Below, piece by piece: positions 22,970 to 33,075 of a stretch of DNA of 64,000 nucleotides. The DNA lies in contig NZ_AP022848.1 in NCBI RefSeq assembly GCF_011764485.1, positions 1,268,001-1,332,000 of the forward strand, given 5' to 3'. The position numbers and the translations under genes are program-made. How positions within the stretch are numbered: the stretch's first letter is position 1; every line of letters starts with the position of its first letter. This DNA comes from Bosea sp. ANAM02 (GTDB lineage Bacteria; Pseudomonadota; Alphaproteobacteria; Rhizobiales; Beijerinckiaceae). The notes under the pieces were generated by a model that was not told the origin of the DNA, ran no database searches, and was given only the letters and a program-made list of their open reading frames with translations.

Positions 22970-25180
22970 GTGATTCCGAACGACATCAAGATCACCCCGC
23001 AGCTCGTCGCCGAGCACGGCCTGAAGCCGGACGAGTACCAGCGCTTCCTGCATCTGATCGGCCGCGAGCCGACGATCACCGAGCTTGGCATCGTCTCGGC
23101 GATGTGGAACGAGCATTGCTCCTACAAGTCGTCGAAGGTCCATCTGAAGACACTGCCGACCAAGGCGCCGTGGGTGATCCAGGGACCGGGTGAAAATGCC
23201 GGCGTCATCGATATCGGCGACGGCACGGCCATCGTCTTCAAGATGGAAAGCCACAACCACCCGTCCTTCATCGAGCCCTATCAGGGGGCGACGACCGGCG
23301 TTGGCGGCATCCTGCGCGACGTCTTCACCATGGGCGCCCGCCCGATCGCGGTGCTCGACGCCTTGCGCTTCGGCTCGCCGGATCATCCGAAGACCCGCCA
23401 CCTCGTCTCCGGCGTCGTCGCCGGCATCGGCGGCTACGGCAATTCCTTCGGCGTGCCGAATGTCGGCGGCGCCACCGGCTTCCACACGCGCTATGACGGC
23501 AACATCCTCGTCAACGCCATGGCGGTCGGCATCGCCAAGGCCGATGAGATCTTCTACGCCAAGGCCTCCGGCGTCGGTAAGGCGATCGTCTATCTCGGCT
23601 CCAAGACCGGCCGCGACGGCATCCACGGCGCGACCATGGCCTCGGCCGAATTCGACGACAAGTCGGAGGAGAAGCGCCCGACCGTGCAGGTCGGCGACCC
23701 CTTCGCCGAGAAGCTCCTGCTCGAGGCCTGTCTCGAGATCATGGCTGCCGGCCATGTCGACGCGATCCAGGACATGGGCGCTGCCGGCCTCACCTGCTCG
23801 GCCGTCGAGATGGGCGCCAAGGGCGATCTCGGCGTCGAGCTCGACCTCGACAAGGTGCCCTGCCGCGAAGAGGGCATGAGCGCCTATGAGATGATGCTGT
23901 CGGAGAGCCAGGAGCGTATGCTCATGGTGATCAAGCCGGGCCATGAGGACGCCGCCGAGGCGATCTTCAAGAAATGGGGCCTGGATTTCGCCGTCATCGG
24001 CCACACCACCGACACGTTGCGCTTCGTCATCAAGCATCAGGGCGAGGTCATGGCCGACCTGCCGATCAAGGAACTCGGCGACGAGGCTCCGGAATACGAC
24101 CGGCCGTGGATCGAGACCGTGCCGCAGCAGCGCATCGCGGCCGAAAGCGTGACGCCGCCTTGCGGCAATGCCGAGGCGCTGAAGACGCTGATCGGCTCGC
24201 CGGACCTTTCCTCCAAGCGCTGGATCTGGGAGCAGTACGACACGCTGATTCTCGGCAACTCGGCGGTGACGCCGGGCGGCGATGCCGGCGTGATCCGCAT
24301 CGAGGAGGGGCCCAAGGGCCTCGCCATGACTGCCGACGTGACGCCGCGCTATTGCGAGGCCGATCCCTTCGAAGGCGGCAAGCAGGCGGTGGCGGAAGCC
24401 TGGCGCAACCTGACCGCGACGGGTGCCAAGCCGCTCGCGATCACCGACAACCTGAATTTCGGCAATCCAGAGAAGCCGGAAGTCATGGGCCAGTTCGTCG
24501 GCTGCATCCGTGGGATCGGCGAGGCCTGCAAGGTGCTCGACTTCCCGGTCGTCTCCGGCAACGTCTCGCTCTACAACGAGACCAACGGCATCTCGATCCT
24601 GCCGACCCCGACCATCGGCGGCGTCGGCGTCATGGCCGATGTCACGAAGCACGCGACTGTCGCCTTCAAGGCAGAGGGTGAGGCGGTGATCCTGATCGGC
24701 GAGACCGCCGGCTGGCTAGGCCAGAGCGCCTATCTCGCGACCGTTTGCGGCCGTGAGGAGGGCGCGCCGCCGCCGGTCGATCTTACGATCGAGCGCCGCA
24801 ACGGCGATTTCGTGCGCGGGCTGATCGCGTCGGGCCAGGTCTCGACCTGCCACGACCTGTCGGACGGTGGCCTCGCCGTGGCGCTCGCCGAGATGGCGAT
24901 GGCCAGGGGCATCGGTGCCGCCATCGAGACGCTGCCGGCGGGCCCCGCCCATGCCGCGCTCTTCGGCGAGGATCAGGCGCGCTATGTCCTGACCGTCCCG
25001 GCGGCAGAGGCCGATGCGGTGATCGCGGCGGCGAAGGCTGCCGACGTGCCGGCGCTCGCCATCGGCAAGACGGGCGGCGCTTCGCTCAGCCTGCCGGGCG
25101 AGCCTGCCTTGGCTATCGCCGATCTCCGCAAGATCCATGAAGACTGGCTGCCGTCCTATATGGCCGGCAAGGCGGCCTGA
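22970..25180 (+). CDS. purL: Phosphoribosylformylglycinamidine synthase subunit PurL
   Basis: Small-type PurL (736 aa), the ATP-dependent synthase subunit that makes FGAM from FGAR in purine biosynthesis together with PurS and PurQ (not in this window). Family landmarks: N-terminal [23 protein letters not shown]/Mg loops [20 protein letters not shown] and [20 protein letters not shown], a central [20 protein letters not shown], and a second half with [20 protein letters not shown] and [11 protein letters not shown]. The start is GTG 22970 with AGGA upstream. bolA follows after 12 nt and grxD after that. Confidence 0.97.
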   Translation: MIPNDIKITPQLVAEHGLKPDEYQRFLHLIGREPTITELGIVSAMWNEHCSYKSSKVHLKTLPTKAPWVIQGPGENAGVIDIGDGTAIVFKMESHNHPSFIEPYQGATTGVGGILRDVFTMGARPIAVLDALRFGSPDHPKTRHLVSGVVAGIGGYGNSFGVPNVGGATGFHTRYDGNILVNAMAVGIAKADEIFYAKASGVGKAIVYLGSKTGRDGIHGATMASAEFDDKSEEKRPTVQVGDPFAEKLLLEACLEIMAAGHVDAIQDMGAAGLTCSAVEMGAKGDLGVELDLDKVPCREEGMSAYEMMLSESQERMLMVIKPGHEDAAEAIFKKWGLDFAVIGHTTDTLRFVIKHQGEVMADLPIKELGDEAPEYDRPWIETVPQQRIAAESVTPPCGNAEALKTLIGSPDLSSKRWIWEQYDTLILGNSAVTPGGDAGVIRIEEGPKGLAMTADVTPRYCEADPFEGGKQAVAEAWRNLTATGAKPLAITDNLNFGNPEKPEVMGQFVGCIRGIGEACKVLDFPVVSGNVSLYNETNGISILPTPTIGGVGVMADVTKHATVAFKAEGEAVILIGETAGWLGQSAYLATVCGREEGAPPPVDLTIERRNGDFVRGLIASGQVSTCHDLSDGGLAVALAEMAMARGIGAAIETLPAGPAHAALFGEDQARYVLTVPAAEADAVIAAAKAADVPALAIGKTGGASLSLPGEPALAIADLRKIHEDWLPSYMAGKAA

Positions 25181-25192
25181 GGAGTTCGACCC

Positions 25193-25429
25193 ATGGCGAT
25201 GGACGCCCACGAGATCGAGCGCATGATCAAGGCGGCGCTGCCGGATGCGGCGATCGAGATCAAGGATCTGGCCGGCGACGGCGACCACTATGCCGCGACC
25301 GTCGTCTCGGCCGCCTTCAAGGGCAAGACCCGGGTGCAGCAGCACCAGATGGTCTATGCCGCGCTCCAGGGGAATATGGGCGGCGTGCTGCACGCCCTTG
25401 CGCTGACGACCAGCGTTCCCCAAGATTAG
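25193..25429 (+). CDS. bolA: BolA family protein
   Basis: A 78-residue BolA/IbaG-type protein. These partner with monothiol glutaredoxins of the CGFS type to handle [2Fe-2S] clusters. The fold signature is visible: [20 protein letters not shown], then [20 protein letters not shown] with the cluster-ligand His candidates, and [20 protein letters not shown]. The GGAGTT site lies between the purL stop and ATG 25193; a second in-frame ATG is at 25199. The next gene, 47 nt on, is exactly the predicted partner grxD, a widespread bolA-grx arrangement. Confidence 0.93.
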   Translation: MAMDAHEIERMIKAALPDAAIEIKDLAGDGDHYAATVVSAAFKGKTRVQQHQMVYAALQGNMGGVLHALALTTSVPQD

Positions 25430-25476
25430 AACGAGACCATCCGGCGGGCCTTGAACCCGCTTCAGGAGACGACACG

Positions 25477-25812
25477 ATGTCCGACGTCAATGCCCGCATC
25501 GAAGCGGAAGTGAAGAATAACGACGTGGTGCTCTTCATGAAGGGCACGCCGCAATTCCCGATGTGCGGTTTCTCCGGCCAGGTCGCGCAGATCCTCGGCT
25601 ATATCGGCGTGCCCTATAAGGGCGTGAACGTGCTTGAGGACCAGGAAATCCGCGAGGGCATCAAGGCTTTCTCGAACTGGCCGACGATCCCGCAGCTCTA
25701 CGTCAAGGGTGAGTTCATCGGCGGCTGCGACATCACCCGCGAGATGTTCCAGGCCGGCGAACTGCAGCAGCTCTTCGAGGAGAAGGGCATCGCGGTGAAG
25801 CAGGCGAGCTGA
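25477..25812 (+). CDS. grxD: Monothiol glutaredoxin, Grx4 family
   Basis: A 111-residue monothiol glutaredoxin that carries a [2Fe-2S] cluster with glutathione for transfer to target proteins, and works with BolA. The active site is C30-G-F-S in [18 protein letters not shown]. The glutathione-binding [19 protein letters not shown] segment is intact. CAGGAGA precedes ATG 25477. It forms the end of the purL-bolA-grxD run. Its stop codon is only 4 nt from the stop of the convergent zeta-like kinase gene. Confidence 0.96.
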   Translation: MSDVNARIEAEVKNNDVVLFMKGTPQFPMCGFSGQVAQILGYIGVPYKGVNVLEDQEIREGIKAFSNWPTIPQLYVKGEFIGGCDITREMFQAGELQQLFEEKGIAVKQAS

Positions 25813-25816
25813 GCGC

Positions 25817-26425
25817 TCAGCCTTCCGCGCAGGGCGGCAGCGTCTCAAGCGCCGTCCATAGAGCCTGCGGCAGATCGCCCTCGTCCTCAATTAGCGAGAT
25901 GCAGCCGCGCCGCCCCTCCGCTACTGCTTTGGGGCGCAGGGTGGCGTTGTCGAAGACACGCCACCGATCGACCGCATCGATATAGGCTGGCAGGTTTTCG
26001 ATCGAACGGCTGAAGCGGCGGCGAACGTCGGCTTCCGCGACATTGTGGCCGCCCTCGCTGACGCGCCGTGCGATGCGAGCCAGCGAAATCTCCGGGCTTG
26101 CGACCAGGAAATACAACAGGTTGACGACGAAGCCGGCCTCCCGCGCCGCTGTGATCGTGCGCAGATGCGTCTTGCCCGAAAGCGTCGTCTCGATTGAGAA
26201 CGAGCGTCTCTCGGCGATCAGCGAGCGGGTCAGCTCCAGCGCGACGCGGCCGGCGCGCTGCTGCTCCATCGAGGGGTCGAGCGGGGAGAGGCCACGCGCA
26301 ATCTCGTCGAGATTGACGAAACGCGTGCTGCCCGAGACGGCCTTGATATGGCGGAAAGCGTAGGTCGTCTTGCCGACGCCGTTGGGGCCGGCAACGATCC
26401 AGAATTGAGGCTGCGGGGTCGTCAT
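25817..26425 (-). CDS. Zeta-toxin-like P-loop kinase
   Basis: A 202-residue P-loop protein of the zeta toxin/UDP-GlcNAc kinase superfamily. Walker A GPNGVGKTT is at residues 13-21. FVNLDEIARGLSP holds the family Asp that follows the second strand, and FSIETTLSGKTHLRTI is the conserved substrate-site Glu-Thr-Thr-Leu-Ser motif. RIARRVSEGGHNVAEADVRR provides the arginine lid. Classical zeta toxins phosphorylate UDP-N-acetylglucosamine and need an epsilon antitoxin. None is seen next door, which fits the large chromosomal subgroup annotated only as ATP-binding. Start ATG 26425. Likely transcribed with the DUF1272 gene 53 nt upstream. Confidence 0.82.
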   Translation of the reverse strand: MTTPQPQFWIVAGPNGVGKTTYAFRHIKAVSGSTRFVNLDEIARGLSPLDPSMEQQRAGRVALELTRSLIAERRSFSIETTLSGKTHLRTITAAREAGFVVNLLYFLVASPEISLARIARRVSEGGHNVAEADVRRRFSRSIENLPAYIDAVDRWRVFDNATLRPKAVAEGRRGCISLIEDEGDLPQALWTALETLPPCAEG

Positions 26426-26478
26426 CCCTGAGTGGCTAGCACGCGCCTGGTAGTTGCGCCAATCCGATGCGGATAGCC

Positions 26479-26727
26479 TCAAGCCGCCGCGCATTGCGGG
26501 TGCGGCTTGCGGACGCGCTCTGTCGAAGCCGGGTATTTCTCCAGCATCCGCTCCGGCCTGATCGGCCGGCGCACGAGATCGCCGCCGCAATTCGGGCAGG
26601 TGCCGGCGAAGCGCGTCTCCGCGCAGTCGCTGCAGAACGTGCATTCGAAGGTGCAGATCAGGGCGTCGCGCGATTGCGGCGGCAGGTCGCGGTCGCAGCA
26701 TTCGCAGTTCGGGCGCAATTGCAGCAT
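26479..26727 (-). CDS. DUF1272 zinc-ribbon protein
   Basis: An 82-residue Cys-rich cytoplasmic protein of the DUF1272 family. It holds about nine cysteines: C8, C10 and C11 (NCECC), C25, C29, C32 and C35 (CTFECTFCSDC) and CPNC near 44-47, which suggest one or two zinc sites like a RING or zinc ribbon. Function unknown. AAGGAG lies 9 nt upstream of ATG 26727, a good initiation signal. It lies between the carbamoyltransferase (105 nt upstream) and the zeta-like kinase (53 nt downstream), all on the minus strand. Confidence 0.82.
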   Translation of the reverse strand: MLQLRPNCECCDRDLPPQSRDALICTFECTFCSDCAETRFAGTCPNCGGDLVRRPIRPERMLEKYPASTERVRKPHPQCAAA

Positions 26728-26832
26728 GGCATGGTCTCCTTCCGCTGGCCGGAAGAATGACCGGAAACCGGACCGAAACCAGCGATTTCGCGTGATCCGA
26801 CCGATCAACGGCGCGGATCGATCGGCTGCCCG

Positions 26833-28563
26833 CTACTTCACCAGCAGCCAGTCGTCGATCACCAGCGCGTCGAGCCCGCTGGTATAGAACATCAGGATCG
26901 CGTCCTCCGCCGTGTGCAGGATTGGCTTGCCCATGATGTTGAAGGAGGTGTTGAGGATCACCGGCACGCCCGTCAGCGCATGGAAGGCGGAAATCAGTGC
27001 GTGATAGCGCGGGTTGCGCTCCGGCGTGACGCTCTGGAGCCTGCCGGTCGCATCCTCATGGACCACCGCCGGGACGCGATCGCGCACCGCCTCCTTCCAG
27101 GTTAGCGTGCGCTCCATATAGGGCGCGTCCTGGTAGTTCTCGAACCAGTCGGCGGCGTGCTCGGCCAGGATCGAGGGCGCGAAGGGCCGGAAGGCCTCGC
27201 GGTATTTCACCTTGGCATTGAGGATGTCCTTGGCGTCGGCGGGACGCGGATCGGCGATGATCGAGCGGTTGCCCAGCGCGCGCGGGCCGAACTCGGCGCG
27301 GCCCTGCACCCAGCCGATCAGCTTGCCCTCGGTCAGGAGTTTTGCCGTGACCGGCGCAATCTCGTCGGGGCTGAGCTTGCGCAGGCGCTTCTCCCAGAGC
27401 TGCATGCGCTCGAAGGGCTCGGTCGAGACGGTCGAGCCGAGATAGGGCGTGAGCGGTCCCTTCGGCGCGCGCCAGTCCGGCTTGGCCTCCGCATGCGCGA
27501 GCCATGCCGCGCCGATGGCGTTGCCGTCATCGGCCGGCGCAGAGGGCACGAAGACCGTCCTGAAGCCGTGGCGGCCGGCGATCCGGCCGTTGAAGGAGGA
27601 GTTCAGTGCGCAGCCGCCGGCCATGACGAGGTTTTCGCTCGGCACCAGCGCCGCAGCCTCGGCCAGCAGGGCCTCCATCATCTCGGCGAAGACGTCCTGC
27701 CCGCAGCGGGCGAGATCGGCCCAGCCCTGGTCGAGGGCATCGGCCGGACGCTTCGCGAGGATCTCGGCGGCGACCGCCTGTACCACGTCGGCCTTGGCGA
27801 AGGAGAGCCTGTGGCCCTCGATCGCGTAGAGCTTGCGCAGCAGCGCCATCAATTCCGGGTCGCTCTTGCCATAGGGGGAGAGCCCCATGATCTTCCATTC
27901 CTCGCCCTTGGCCTGGTCGAAGCCGGCGAGGTCGGTCACGAGGCCGAAATAGAAGCCGATCGATTCCCGGCCGCGATGGCGCTTCACCTCGTGCAGCCTG
28001 CCGTTCTCCAGCGCGAAGATGGCGGAGGCCCCGGTTTCGCCCATGCCGTCGACGACGAGGCAGGCGGCGTTGTCGAAGGGGGAGGACCAGCAGGCATAGG
28101 CGGCGTGGCTGAGATGGTGGCCGTAGCGCGTGAGGCCGGTGACATTGGCCTTGCCGTAGGCGCGGTCGAGCCCGAGCAGCACGCCCATGCCGGCGCGCTG
28201 CTGGCCGAGGTGCAATGAGGCGATCAGGGCGCGCTCGGTGCGCTCCGGCACCAGCGAGCGGTTGAGCTCGGGCGAGAGCTTGAGCAACGCGTCCAGCGTG
28301 AAGGAGCCGGCGCGAGCCATCTGGTCGAGGAAGCCGGTGAAATCCTCGCCCCAGCTCGTGGCGATGCGAACCTCTGCATCCACCGGGATATAGCGCTTCA
28401 GCAGGCCTTCCATGCGCGGGGCCGAATCCGGCTCGCAGTTCGGCGCGCGCTTATATTGCAGGTAGCGCTCGGTCGCTTCCGCGAAGAGAACCTCGCCATC
28501 GGGACCGATGATCGCGATGGCGGGGTCGTGGAAGGTGGTGGCGAGGCCGATCGTATAGGTCAT
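26833..28563 (-). CDS. Carbamoyltransferase, NodU/CmcH family
   Basis: A 576-residue O-carbamoyltransferase of the NodU/CmcH/TobZ family, which uses carbamoyl phosphate and ATP to carbamoylate a hydroxyl group. The N-terminal ASKHA-like domain has GLATTFHDPAIAII at the start, the metal-binding HHLSHAAYA (H149, H150, H153) and LVVDGMGETGASAIF. The C-terminal YrdC-like domain includes GWVQGRAEFGPRALGNRSII and the tail FNIMGKPILHTAEDAI. No sugar or antibiotic biosynthesis genes are nearby, so the acceptor is unknown. A nodulation role is not supported by context. Start ATG 28563. It is divergent from the MscS-type gene. Confidence 0.9.
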   Translation of the reverse strand: MTYTIGLATTFHDPAIAIIGPDGEVLFAEATERYLQYKRAPNCEPDSAPRMEGLLKRYIPVDAEVRIATSWGEDFTGFLDQMARAGSFTLDALLKLSPELNRSLVPERTERALIASLHLGQQRAGMGVLLGLDRAYGKANVTGLTRYGHHLSHAAYACWSSPFDNAACLVVDGMGETGASAIFALENGRLHEVKRHRGRESIGFYFGLVTDLAGFDQAKGEEWKIMGLSPYGKSDPELMALLRKLYAIEGHRLSFAKADVVQAVAAEILAKRPADALDQGWADLARCGQDVFAEMMEALLAEAAALVPSENLVMAGGCALNSSFNGRIAGRHGFRTVFVPSAPADDGNAIGAAWLAHAEAKPDWRAPKGPLTPYLGSTVSTEPFERMQLWEKRLRKLSPDEIAPVTAKLLTEGKLIGWVQGRAEFGPRALGNRSIIADPRPADAKDILNAKVKYREAFRPFAPSILAEHAADWFENYQDAPYMERTLTWKEAVRDRVPAVVHEDATGRLQSVTPERNPRYHALISAFHALTGVPVILNTSFNIMGKPILHTAEDAILMFYTSGLDALVIDDWLLVK

Positions 28564-28700
28564 GGCCCAAGGCAATAGCCCGCTTCGGCGCCGGGCGCCA
28601 ACCGTCATGGTCGTTTCGGCCATCCCTCGGGTTGAAAGCAACTTCGAGTATTCGCCCGGGAAGGCCTGTTTCGGATCAATCGTTCAAGGGTGCGTACGGT

Positions 28701-28728
28701 TTGACCTACAGGCCCCCATGCCTAGTAT
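28701..28728 (+). promoter_or_regulatory. Sigma-70-like promoter of the MscS-type gene
   Basis: TTGACC (28701-28706), a 16-nt spacer and TAGTAT (28723-28728) place a transcription start near 28735. This lies downstream of the upstream in-frame start candidates and supports ATG 28766 as the real start. Confidence 0.55.
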
Positions 28729-28765
28729 GAAGGAGATTTTTCTCCCGACAGCGGCGAAGGTGGTC

Positions 28766-31003
28766 ATGAGATTGTGGGTGTTGGTCGCGGCCTTTTTGAT
28801 TTTAGCCGGAAATCTTGTTTCGGCTCAGGAAAGTCATCCGCCACCGGCCGCCGCATCTGCCGCGCCGGGGCAGGCCGGCGCGGCGTCGGTCGACGATCTC
28901 GTCCGCATCCTCGAGGACGACAAGCTGCGCGCCGATCTCCTGCAGCGGCTGAAGCAGCGGCAGCCGGGCCAGCAGGCTCCGGCCGCCGCTGCGCCTCAGG
29001 CCGAGGCCGAGCCCGGCTTCGCCCGGAGCGTGGCCGAGTATACCAAGGCGATCGCCGAGCAGAGCGCCGGGGCGCTTTCGGCGACGATCCAGACCTTCCG
29101 GCAGCTCGGGAGCATCGTCTCCGGCGAGTCGCAGGTCGACATGCTGCGGCTGCGCGATGTCGGAGTCGCGCTCGGCTTCGTCGCCCTTGCCCTGTTCGGC
29201 AGCTTCCTGATCGCTCGGTTGCTCGCGGAGCGGGTTCAGGCGGGGCTCGCCCGCCGCGTCGCCGGATCATCCTGGCCGGCCCGTTCGGCCGGGCTCGTCG
29301 TCGCGGTGATGGTGGATCTCGCCGGCGTCGCGCTCGCCTGGGGAGCCGGCTACCTGCTCGTCCTGAACCTGGTCGGCACGGCCGGACGCATCACCCTGGA
29401 GCAGACATTGCTGCTCAATGCCTTCCTGGCCGTCGAGATCGTCAAGGTCGCGATGCGGGCCGTGCTGGAGCCGCGGCATCCGGCGCTGCGGCTCATGCCG
29501 ATCGACGACACCACCGCCGCCTACTGGTATTTCTGGCTGGCGCGGCTGATCTCGCTCCTGGGCTATACCTTCCTCTTCGTCGCGCCGGCGCTCGCTCTCT
29601 ATCTGCCGGCTGCCGCCGTGCAGGCCCTGAAGGTGCTCGTGATGCTGACGGCGCTGGTGATCGCGATCGTCATCATCCTGCAGAACCGCCTGCAGGTCAG
29701 GCGCAGGCTGTTCGCAGCGCGGGAGGCCGGGCGGCATGACCTTCTGGCGCAGGCGAGCCATGTCGCCGGGCAGTTCTGGCATGTCGTCGTGGTGACCTAT
29801 CTCATCGGCGTCTTCCTCGTCTGGCTGGTCAATCCGCTGCAGGCGCTGCCCTTCGTGCTCGGCGCCACGGTGCAATCCGTCGTCATCGCGATACTCGGGG
29901 GCGTCGTCCTCGCCTTCGTCTCGCGGCTAGTGAATGTCAGCGTGCGCCTGCCGGAGGACGTGCGGCTGCGCCTGCCGCTGCTGGAGCCGCGGCTGCAGGC
30001 CTTCGCGCCGCGCGTGATGCAGATCGTGCGCCTGCTGGTCCTTGCGGCGGTGCTGCTGCTGATCGTGCAGGCCTGGCACGTGCTCGACATCTTCGCCTGG
30101 CTGGCGAGCGCTTCGGGCCAGCGGCTGGCGGGTGCGCTGGTCTCGGCGGCTCTCATCGTGCTGATCGGGCTCGGCGTCTATGTCGCGATGCTGTCCTGGG
30201 TGGAATACCGTCTCAATCCGGATTTCGGCACGGTGCCGACGGCGCGGGAGAAGACCCTGCTCGCGCTGTTCCGCAACGCCTTCACCGTGGCGCTCGCGGT
30301 CCTGGTGCTGATGCTGGCGCTGGCGCAGCTCGGGCTGAACATCGCTCCGCTGCTTGCCGGCGCCGGCGTGCTCGGCCTGGCCATCGGCTTCGGCGCGCAG
30401 AAACTGGTGCAGGACATCATCACCGGGGTCTTCATCCAGTTCGAGAACGTGATGAACGAGGGCGACGTGGTCCAGGTCGGCGGCAAGTCGGGCGTGGTCG
30501 AGCGCCTGACGATCCGCTCGGTCTCGATCCGCTCGCTCGACGGCACGGTGCATCTCATCCCGTTCTCCTCCGTCGACCATGTCTCGAACATGATGCGGGG
30601 CTTCTCCTTCCATGTCGCCGAGATCGGCGTGGCCTATCGCGAGAACATCCCCGAGGTGAAGGAAGCGATGGAGGAGGCTTTCGAGCGGCTCAAGGACACC
30701 GAGCACGGCGAGAAGATCATCGGGCCGCTCGACATGCAGGGCATCACCGCCTTCGGCGATTCCGCGATCACGGTGAGGGCGCGCATCAAGACGCTGCCGG
30801 GCGCGCAATGGGGCGCCGGCAGGGCCTATAACGAGTTCATCAAGGAGATTTTCGACCGGCGCGGCATCGAGATCCCGTTCCCGCATGTCACGCTCTATAT
30901 GGGCGAGGACAAGCAGGGGAAGGCGCCTCCGCTCCATGTGCAAGGGCGTCTCGACAACCCCGCCCGGCCTACCGCTCCGGCTGCGAAGGGTCCGCCGGAG
31001 TGA
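28766..31003 (+). CDS. MscS-family mechanosensitive ion channel
   Basis: A 745-residue inner-membrane channel predicted to release solutes on hypoosmotic shock. Signal peptide MRLWVLVAAFLILAGNLVSA leads into a periplasmic Ala/Gln-rich helical domain (~30-125) and then many transmembrane helices. The MscS core near residues 515-640 contains the pore-lining helix (APLLAGAGVLGLAIGFGAQK) and LVQDIITGVFIQFENVMNEG. The beta-domain (VVERLTIRSVSIRSLDGTVH, LIPFSSVDHVSNMMRGFSFH) follows. It resembles large multi-TM MscS paralogues rather than compact MscS. AAGG lies 6 nt before ATG 28766. Confidence 0.9.
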   Translation: MRLWVLVAAFLILAGNLVSAQESHPPPAAASAAPGQAGAASVDDLVRILEDDKLRADLLQRLKQRQPGQQAPAAAAPQAEAEPGFARSVAEYTKAIAEQSAGALSATIQTFRQLGSIVSGESQVDMLRLRDVGVALGFVALALFGSFLIARLLAERVQAGLARRVAGSSWPARSAGLVVAVMVDLAGVALAWGAGYLLVLNLVGTAGRITLEQTLLLNAFLAVEIVKVAMRAVLEPRHPALRLMPIDDTTAAYWYFWLARLISLLGYTFLFVAPALALYLPAAAVQALKVLVMLTALVIAIVIILQNRLQVRRRLFAAREAGRHDLLAQASHVAGQFWHVVVVTYLIGVFLVWLVNPLQALPFVLGATVQSVVIAILGGVVLAFVSRLVNVSVRLPEDVRLRLPLLEPRLQAFAPRVMQIVRLLVLAAVLLLIVQAWHVLDIFAWLASASGQRLAGALVSAALIVLIGLGVYVAMLSWVEYRLNPDFGTVPTAREKTLLALFRNAFTVALAVLVLMLALAQLGLNIAPLLAGAGVLGLAIGFGAQKLVQDIITGVFIQFENVMNEGDVVQVGGKSGVVERLTIRSVSIRSLDGTVHLIPFSSVDHVSNMMRGFSFHVAEIGVAYRENIPEVKEAMEEAFERLKDTEHGEKIIGPLDMQGITAFGDSAITVRARIKTLPGAQWGAGRAYNEFIKEIFDRRGIEIPFPHVTLYMGEDKQGKAPPLHVQGRLDNPARPTAPAAKGPPE

Positions 31004-31034
31004 TCAATGAAATTCCGCGTGAAATCAGAACGCG

Positions 31035-31661
31035 CTAACGCCCGATGGCGGCCTGCATCAGTGCCTTGGCATCCGCGCTGGCCCAGTCGGCGGGGCCCTG
31101 GATGATGCCGAGCTCGCAGCCGGCCTTGTCGACGATCAGGCTGACCGGCATGCCCTCGACCTTGTGGGCGGCGCGCAGGACCTGGAAGGTCACGGCCTGC
31201 GGATCGCCGTAATAGGGTAGGGCGGTGATCCGGTTGTCGGCAAGCCAGGTCTTCGGCTTGTCGAGATTGCGCGTGTCGATATTGATTGCGACGACCGCGA
31301 AATCCGGCCCGCCCATGTTCTTCTGCAGCGCGTCGAGCGCGGGCATCTCCTTGAGACAGGGCGCGCACCAGGTCGCCCATAGATTGACCAGCAGGGTCTT
31401 GCCCTTGAGTGCGGCGAGCGTCGTCGGCTGGCCGTCCGGCCCGGTGAAGGCGAGCGCGGGGGCCGGCTGCGGGCGCGTGCGCAGTTCGACTGCCGCCACC
31501 TCGCCCTTGACCAGCGGCTTCATGCGCGCGGCTGCCGAGCTCGCAGCGCTGCATGATCCGTTGCCGGCATCGCCGCTGCCGGAGTAGAAGGCAGCTACGC
31601 CAGCGAGGCCGAGCGCCGCCACGACCCCGAGGGCCAGTCCGATCTTTTTTCCAGACGTCAT
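31035..31661 (-). CDS. tlpA: TlpA-like thiol:disulfide oxidoreductase
   Basis: A 208-residue membrane-anchored periplasmic thioredoxin of the TlpA/ResA group, used to reduce disulfides for example during cytochrome oxidase (Cu centre) maturation. One N-terminal transmembrane anchor ([20 protein letters not shown]) precedes the thioredoxin fold with active site [11 protein letters not shown] (C99, C102) and the cis-Pro in [14 protein letters not shown]. Two further cysteines (C37 and one near the C-terminus in AGCELG) match the extra pair of TlpA homologues. It is divergent from argH with only 30 bp between start codons. In Bradyrhizobium tlpA is likewise close to argH-lysA. Confidence 0.9.
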   Translation of the reverse strand: MTSGKKIGLALGVVAALGLAGVAAFYSGSGDAGNGSCSAASSAAARMKPLVKGEVAAVELRTRPQPAPALAFTGPDGQPTTLAALKGKTLLVNLWATWCAPCLKEMPALDALQKNMGGPDFAVVAINIDTRNLDKPKTWLADNRITALPYYGDPQAVTFQVLRAAHKVEGMPVSLIVDKAGCELGIIQGPADWASADAKALMQAAIGR

Positions 31662-31691
31662 TATGCGTCCTCAAAAGCAGGAAAGACCGTC

Positions 31692-33074
31692 GTGAGCAAT
31701 CGCATGTGGGGTGGGCGTTTCGCCACAGGTCCCGACGCCATCATGGAGGAGATCAATGCCTCCATCGATTTCGACAAGAAGCTTTGGCGCCAGGATATCC
31801 GCGGCTCGCTGGCCCATGCGGCCATGCTGGCCGAGACCGGCATCCTGACCAGGGAGGATGTCGCGACGATCACCGCCGGCCTGAAAAAGGTCGAGGGCGA
31901 GATCGAGAGCGGCGCCTTCACGTTCTCGCGGGCGCTGGAAGACGTCCATATGAACGTCGAGTCGAACCTCAAGGACAAGATCGGCCTCGCCGCCGGCCGC
32001 CTGCATACCGCGCGCTCGCGCAACGATCAGGTTGCGACCGACATGCGGCTGTGGGTGCGCGATACGCTCGACGAGCTCGACGGCCAGATGGCCGATCTCC
32101 AGCTCGCGCTGGCCGAGAAGGCCGATACCTACGCCGGCGCGGTGATGCCGGGCTTCACCCATCTGCAATCGGCGCAGCCGGTCACCTTCGGCCATCACCT
32201 GCTCGCCTATGTCGAGATGCTCGGCCGCGACCGCAGCCGCATCCGCGACGCCCGCGCCCGGCTCAACGAATGCCCGCTCGGTGCGGCTGCGCTCGCCGGC
32301 ACCTCCTTCCCGATCGATCGGCACATGACCGCGAAGGCGCTGGGCTTCGACCGGCCGACGGCGAATTCGCTCGATTCGGTCTCGGATCGCGATTTCGTGC
32401 TGGAAACGCTCTCGGCGGCTAGCATCTGCGCGATGCATCTTTCGCGCTTCGCCGAGGAGATCGTGCTGTGGTCGACGCCGCAATTCGGCTTCGTCCGGCT
32501 CTCGGACGCCTTCTCCACGGGCTCCTCGATCATGCCGCAGAAGCGCAATCCCGATGCGGCCGAGCTGGTGCGGGGCAAGGCGGGGCGCGTCTTCGGTGCG
32601 CTGCAGGGCCTGCTGACCATGATGAAGGGGCTGCCGCTGACCTATTCGAAGGACATGCAGGAGGACAAGGAAGGCACGTTCGACGCGCTGCAGACGCTGT
32701 CGCTCTGTCTCGCCGCAACCGCCGGCATGGTCCGCGACATGCAGCCCGACCTCAAGGTGATGAAGAAGGCCGCCGGCCTCGGCTATGCCACCGCGACCGA
32801 TCTGGCCGACTGGCTGGTGCGCGTGCTGAAGATGCCGTTCCGCGACGCGCATCACGTCACCGGCCGCCTCGTCGGCATCGCCTCGGAGAAGAAGGTCGGG
32901 CTGGAGAAGCTCTCGCTCGCCGAGATGCAGGCCGTCGAGCCCCAGATCACCGAGGCCGTCTTCGCCGTGCTCGGCGTCGACCAGTCGGTGAAGAGCCGCG
33001 TCAGCTATGGCGGCACGGCCCCGGCCAATGTCCGCAGGCAGGCCAGGCGCTGGCTGAAGCAGCTCTCCCAGTAG
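31692..33074 (+). CDS. argH: Argininosuccinate lyase
   Basis: Cytosolic enzyme of the fumarase/aspartase superfamily (460 aa) that splits argininosuccinate into arginine and fumarate in the last step of arginine synthesis. The signature [20 protein letters not shown] is present with the catalytic Ser loop. The conserved [20 protein letters not shown] and [20 protein letters not shown] regions (second His) are intact. Start codon is GTG 31692, preceded by AGGAAAG and matching the family N-terminus [10 protein letters not shown]. Its promoter must lie inside the tlpA coding end because only 30 bp separate the divergent starts. Confidence 0.97.
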   Translation: MSNRMWGGRFATGPDAIMEEINASIDFDKKLWRQDIRGSLAHAAMLAETGILTREDVATITAGLKKVEGEIESGAFTFSRALEDVHMNVESNLKDKIGLAAGRLHTARSRNDQVATDMRLWVRDTLDELDGQMADLQLALAEKADTYAGAVMPGFTHLQSAQPVTFGHHLLAYVEMLGRDRSRIRDARARLNECPLGAAALAGTSFPIDRHMTAKALGFDRPTANSLDSVSDRDFVLETLSAASICAMHLSRFAEEIVLWSTPQFGFVRLSDAFSTGSSIMPQKRNPDAAELVRGKAGRVFGALQGLLTMMKGLPLTYSKDMQEDKEGTFDALQTLSLCLAATAGMVRDMQPDLKVMKKAAGLGYATATDLADWLVRVLKMPFRDAHHVTGRLVGIASEKKVGLEKLSLAEMQAVEPQITEAVFAVLGVDQSVKSRVSYGGTAPANVRRQARRWLKQLSQ

Positions 33075-33075
33075 G

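Noticed and set aside
26833..28563. Nodulation role for the NodU-like carbamoyltransferase
   Set aside because: No nod, nif or fix genes or nod boxes are in the window, and the family is widespread outside rhizobia.
28718..28765. An earlier start (28718 or 28727) for the MscS-type gene
   Set aside because: These lie at or before the predicted -10 element and lack a good ribosome site; ATG 28766 has AAGG and begins a clean signal peptide.
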